A stretch of DNA of 64,000 nucleotides, from NCBI GenBank assembly GCA_018816735.1, contig JAHIVH010000120.1:16266-80265 (forward strand), read 5' to 3'. The position numbers and the translations under genes were made by a program. Under the pieces are notes generated by a model. The model ran no database searches. It had not been told where the DNA came from and saw nothing but the letters and a program-made list of their open reading frames with translations. This document shows positions 61,448 to 64,000 of the stretch, piece after piece; position 1 is the first letter of the stretch; each line of letters opens with the position of its first letter. This stretch comes from Pseudomonadota bacterium (GTDB taxonomy: Bacteria; Desulfobacterota; Desulfobacteria; Desulfobacterales; JAHIVH01).

Positions 61448-62845
61448 TTATTGTTTAGGAAATACAGCCTTTGGTTTTTCAGTGTTACCCGTCGCATTTG
61501 GGTAGTCCGTGGATATATATGATTTTTTATTGTGTTTGATCATATCTCTGGCCTCTTCCATGAACCCATTGTATCTTTTTTTGCATTCATAAAATCCATG
61601 CCACCAGGTGTAGTCGGGGGCCATCATGGCAGATCCCATTCGGGCGCGTCTTCCTTCGTGGTGCCACAGCTCATAGAACTCAACCTCAAGCGGTTCATCG
61701 AAAAATCGGGTCTGGTCCAGAAGACCCTTTTCATTCAGCTCATCAAAAACCGCCTTTGCAGGTTTAAAATAGACATTATTATATTCCTGAACCACTTTAT
61801 CAAGCTTCATGTAGTGATCGTCCACCCATGTTTTTCCGTGGCACTGGGTGCAGACTTCTTTCATTTTATCTCTTTCGGTTTCCCAGTTGGTTTTTGCCGG
61901 AAGCGGTTTAAATTCGGATGGCCTTACGGTTAAGGGCGCCTGAAGTTCCCATGACAATCTTTCCGTGACATCATGTGAGGTTAATACACTTCCTGCACCG
62001 GACATGTGGCAGGACGCGCACGTGGGACCCCGGAAATCAACGCCTGGAGACCAGGTGCCTGGTGCAGCCTCCCAGTTGTAATCATCACCAAATGCGTCAT
62101 AAATATCGCCATGCTTGGATTCGGTGAATATTTCAATCTGGGGATGATCCGGCCCTAAATGGCACTGGCCGCAAGCTTGGGGCTTCCTTGCTTCCATCAC
62201 GGAGAACCGGTGGCGGGTGTGGCAGCTGGTGCAGCTTCCCTTGCTGCCATCCAGATTGATTCTTCCCACGCCCACATTTGGCCAGGTTTCAGAGGTAAGC
62301 TTGCCATCTTTCATTTCAAGGACCGTGCCATGGCAGTGATAGCAGCCAGCAGTCCTTTCAACATCGCTGTTCATGCCTTTGTTCAGCCAGGGGTCGATTT
62401 TCCATATGATTTCCATAGTATTGGCATGTTTGCTTACGCTGTATTGTTTGGCTTCATCCGGATGGCATCTGGAGCAGTCCTTTGGGGTGACAACCGCAGC
62501 AATCGGAATTTTATATTCCTTTGTCCCGAATTTCTGGTCAGATCGCTCATATTGTTTGAAATGGGCCTGGCTGACATCAGGATCGCTCGCCTCGGCCTTA
62601 TGGCAGTCAATGCAGGTGATGTTGGCGCTGGCATGACGGCTGCCCGCCCAGTCGGCAAAAAGGCCCGGATGCTCTTTTTTATGACAGTCAATGCAGGCGA
62701 TCGCTTCCCTGGGCATGCTTCTTTCAATGCGGAACTCCTTGTCCTTGGCTGTATTGACTTGGGCAAAGGCATTCTCAGAAAGTGTGATGGCAAAGACCAT
62801 CATCACCAAAAGCATATACAGTCTTCCTGATACAGATTTTCTCAT
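61448..62845 (-). CDS. Octaheme cytochrome c of the hydroxylamine oxidoreductase (HAO) family
   Basis: 465 residues, signal peptide (about 1-28), periplasmic. Eight CxxCH sites are seen: CIDCH, CIDCH, CSRCH, CYHCH, CTSCH, CGQCH, CASCH and CTQCH, matching the octaheme HAO fold; MAPDYTWWHGFYECKKRY near the end is typical of the family's C-terminal helix. Versions without the cross-linking tyrosine work in reverse, reducing nitrite or hydroxylamine to ammonium; which type this is needs alignment. The partner NapC/NrfH quinol dehydrogenase gene is 43 bases upstream on the same strand, which favours a reductase fed from menaquinol. Confidence 0.88.
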   Translation of the reverse strand: MRKSVSGRLYMLLVMMVFAITLSENAFAQVNTAKDKEFRIERSMPREAIACIDCHKKEHPGLFADWAGSRHASANITCIDCHKAEASDPDVSQAHFKQYERSDQKFGTKEYKIPIAAVVTPKDCSRCHPDEAKQYSVSKHANTMEIIWKIDPWLNKGMNSDVERTAGCYHCHGTVLEMKDGKLTSETWPNVGVGRINLDGSKGSCTSCHTRHRFSVMEARKPQACGQCHLGPDHPQIEIFTESKHGDIYDAFGDDYNWEAAPGTWSPGVDFRGPTCASCHMSGAGSVLTSHDVTERLSWELQAPLTVRPSEFKPLPAKTNWETERDKMKEVCTQCHGKTWVDDHYMKLDKVVQEYNNVYFKPAKAVFDELNEKGLLDQTRFFDEPLEVEFYELWHHEGRRARMGSAMMAPDYTWWHGFYECKKRYNGFMEEARDMIKHNKKSYISTDYPNATGNTEKPKAVFPKQ

Positions 62846-62888
62846 GGCATCTCTCTCCCTGTTTTTTTACATATGAAACGAATAATTT

Positions 62889-63440
62889 TTATAAGCCCAA
62901 CCCTCTGTATGTATTTTCATACTGTTTATATCTGAAAACTTCCGAAGAATTGTGGACCAGATTTTTATGGCAGTCCACGCAACGTTTTTCATAACCTGCC
63001 CGCGTAAAAAGGACATCCCTGTGTGCGAGCATGGCACCTCTTTTATTGGGGATATAAAGGATATTTCTGTGGCATTTCATGCACTGGGCGTTTTTAAATG
63101 ATGCATAGGCCGATTCTCTTGCTTTCAGGCGATCATAGTCATTGTGAACAAAATGGGCAAAAACGTCTTTCATGCCGTGCATGGTTTTCTGATAGAAAAA
63201 ATTCAGCATGTCATGGGGGGCAGGAAGGTGGCAATCCATGCAGTCTGCCACGAATCCCTGTTCGTTGTTGACGTGGGTTGACGTCCGCCATTCATTGACT
63301 GCAGGTTGAATTTCATGGCAGGAGGCGCAGAACTGGGGGGTTGATGTCCTGACCATCGTATAGTAGGTGATGCTGAAGACCGGCAAACTCAATAATACAC
63401 CAAGTCCAACAAGCAAGACGCTGATAATGAATTTGTTCAT
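62889..63440 (-). CDS. NapC/NrfH-family tetraheme quinol dehydrogenase
   Basis: 183 residues with one N-terminal membrane anchor (about 5-28) and a periplasmic tetraheme domain: CASCH, CMDCH, CMKCH and CVDCH. It takes electrons from the quinol pool and passes them to the octaheme enzyme encoded immediately downstream. Size and heme spacing (first heme close to the membrane) match NrfH/CycB-like partners of NrfA and HAO-type enzymes. First gene of the pair; GAGGGAATC precedes the ATG. Confidence 0.92.
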   Translation of the reverse strand: MNKFIISVLLVGLGVLLSLPVFSITYYTMVRTSTPQFCASCHEIQPAVNEWRTSTHVNNEQGFVADCMDCHLPAPHDMLNFFYQKTMHGMKDVFAHFVHNDYDRLKARESAYASFKNAQCMKCHRNILYIPNKRGAMLAHRDVLFTRAGYEKRCVDCHKNLVHNSSEVFRYKQYENTYRGLGL

Positions 63441-63797
63441 GATTCCCTCATGATGCTGATTTTTTAGTCAGGCCTTCACTTGCAAAACAGGCGGTTGAAT
63501 ATTTTATTAAGGTTATCTTACAATCTTAAAAACGTTTTACTATCTCTGATTCCGGATGATTTGTTTTACGAGCAATACTGTCACAAGGTGCGTTGTCTGT
63601 ATCAGATGGATGGTTATCCGCATCATTTAATGATATTTAGAATTTCTGTTTTTATAGGTGATTGAGCCGGAAAAGTAAAGACTAAAAATGGACGTTTCGA
63701 TGGAAACAGATATTCAAGATAAATGCCGGGCTATAGGTATTTGTTATCAATGAAAGGTGCTATAAAGCAAGCCAGGTAAATTGGGTGTGGAATTGTG

Positions 63798-63839
63798 CCA
63801 TGTTCTGCCCTTGCATATTCCTGCAAGGGCAGAACATGG
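63798..63839. repeat. Perfect 18-bp inverted repeat (hairpin/cruciform)
   Basis: CCATGTTCTGCCCTTGCA, loop TATTCC, TGCAAGGGCAGAACATGG. No U-tract on either side, so it is not a classical terminator. It may end a transcript from the right, be a protein-binding palindrome or a repeat unit. Confidence 0.65.
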
Positions 63840-63864
63840 ACTTCAAAAATTTATAGCCATAAGT

Positions 63865-63884
63865 TCAATGCCGTTTCCTTAAGA
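63865..63884 (+). repeat. Second copy of the TCAATGCCGTTT element
   Basis: TCAATGCCGTTTCCTTAAGA is identical in 19 of 20 bases to 35139-35158. The second half of the palindrome seen there is missing here (AGTTTTGTTT follows). It could be a decayed copy of a dispersed palindromic repeat or an insertion-sequence end. Confidence 0.5.
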
Positions 63885-64000
63885 GTTTTGTTTATAAGCG
63901 TAATGAAATTGTTTTTGCTTAACCTTATGTTTTCTGGGGTATTCTCTGCCCGGTCGAATACTTTCAGTTGTTTTTATAAAAAGAGAGCATACTTTTAAAA

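Larger units (their letters stand above)
63441..64000. other. Gene-free right end of the window
   Basis: About 560 bases with no supported gene. It should contain the promoter of the cytochrome pair. It also holds a perfect 18-bp hairpin (63798-63839) and a copy of the sequence found at 35139 (63865-63884). Short track frames here lack ribosome-binding sites and homology. A gene beyond the right edge may use the last part as its 3' or 5' flank. Confidence 0.45.

Noticed and set aside
62159-62830. 223-residue plus-strand frame
   Set aside because: Antisense to the octaheme cytochrome gene; open only because of that gene's codon pattern.

Overview
The window reads as a chromosome segment of a Gram-negative, anaerobic deltaproteobacterium, most likely of the Desulfobacterales. 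This is inferred from gene content: LL-diaminopimelate aminotransferase, an SLC13-type anion permease under receiver control, many hybrid kinases, GAF and GGDEF proteins, a PEP-CTERM protein, octaheme and NapC/NrfH cytochromes, and a cobalamin riboswitch. No sulfate-reduction gene lies in the window, so the taxonomic call is moderate. Composition is modestly AT-rich and fairly even. I saw no rRNA, tRNA, CRISPR array, prophage or intact insertion sequence.

Layout, left part. 1-2.9 kb: a GlrK-QseG-GlrR-like kinase/lipoprotein/sigma-54 activator set. 3.3-6.6 kb (minus): receiver, degenerate kinase-like protein, receiver and SLC13 permease. 6.9-9.0 kb: PtsN-like EIIA, PII-like protein and a CPA2 antiporter. 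9-11.4 kb: Rep/UvrD helicase and a cold-shock protein. 12-17.3 kb (minus): dapL, moeA, a MoeA-PBP fusion and uppP. 17.6-22.7 kb (plus): PfkB-type sugar kinase, a eukaryotic-type phosphomannomutase, a divergent phosphohexomutase and a MYG1-family protein. 22.9-28.2 kb: GAF protein, protein-kinase-like protein, UspA protein, glnB, GT2, SDR and an exported protein. 28-31 kb: enoyl-CoA hydratase and KefB-like antiporter. 31.5-35.1 kb: PEP-CTERM protein, an exported repeat protein and a GAF-GGDEF protein.

Right part. 35.2-38.9 kb (minus): a cobalamin-riboswitch operon with a divergent TrpD-like phosphoribosyltransferase and an MDR-dehydrogenase/CobT fusion. 39-44.3 kb: htpX, a degenerate aldo/keto reductase, a gene remnant, and a frame-disrupted solute-binding/PAS hybrid kinase. 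44.4-49.7 kb (minus): CocE/NonD hydrolase, VOC protein, zinc dehydrogenase and LsrF. 50-58 kb (minus): the housekeeping run phoH, 7TM-HD phosphohydrolase, ybeY, pdxJ, nnrDE, tsaE and lysC. 58.3-60 kb: cvpA, mazG and a small conserved protein. 60-61.4 kb: two TRL-like lipoproteins and a small protein. 61.4-63.4 kb (minus): octaheme HAO-family cytochrome with its NapC/NrfH quinol oxidase.

Best candidates for something undescribed: (1) the B12-riboswitch operon, where the TrpD homologue has lost residues of the anthranilate pocket and CobT is fused in frame to a dehydrogenase while keeping its own ribosome-binding site and ATG at the junction; (2) the receiver / Spo0B-like / receiver set next to the anion permease, which looks like a compact phosphorelay; (3) the sugar-phosphate cluster combining eukaryotic-type PMM and MYG1; (4) the EIIA / PII-like / antiporter cluster.
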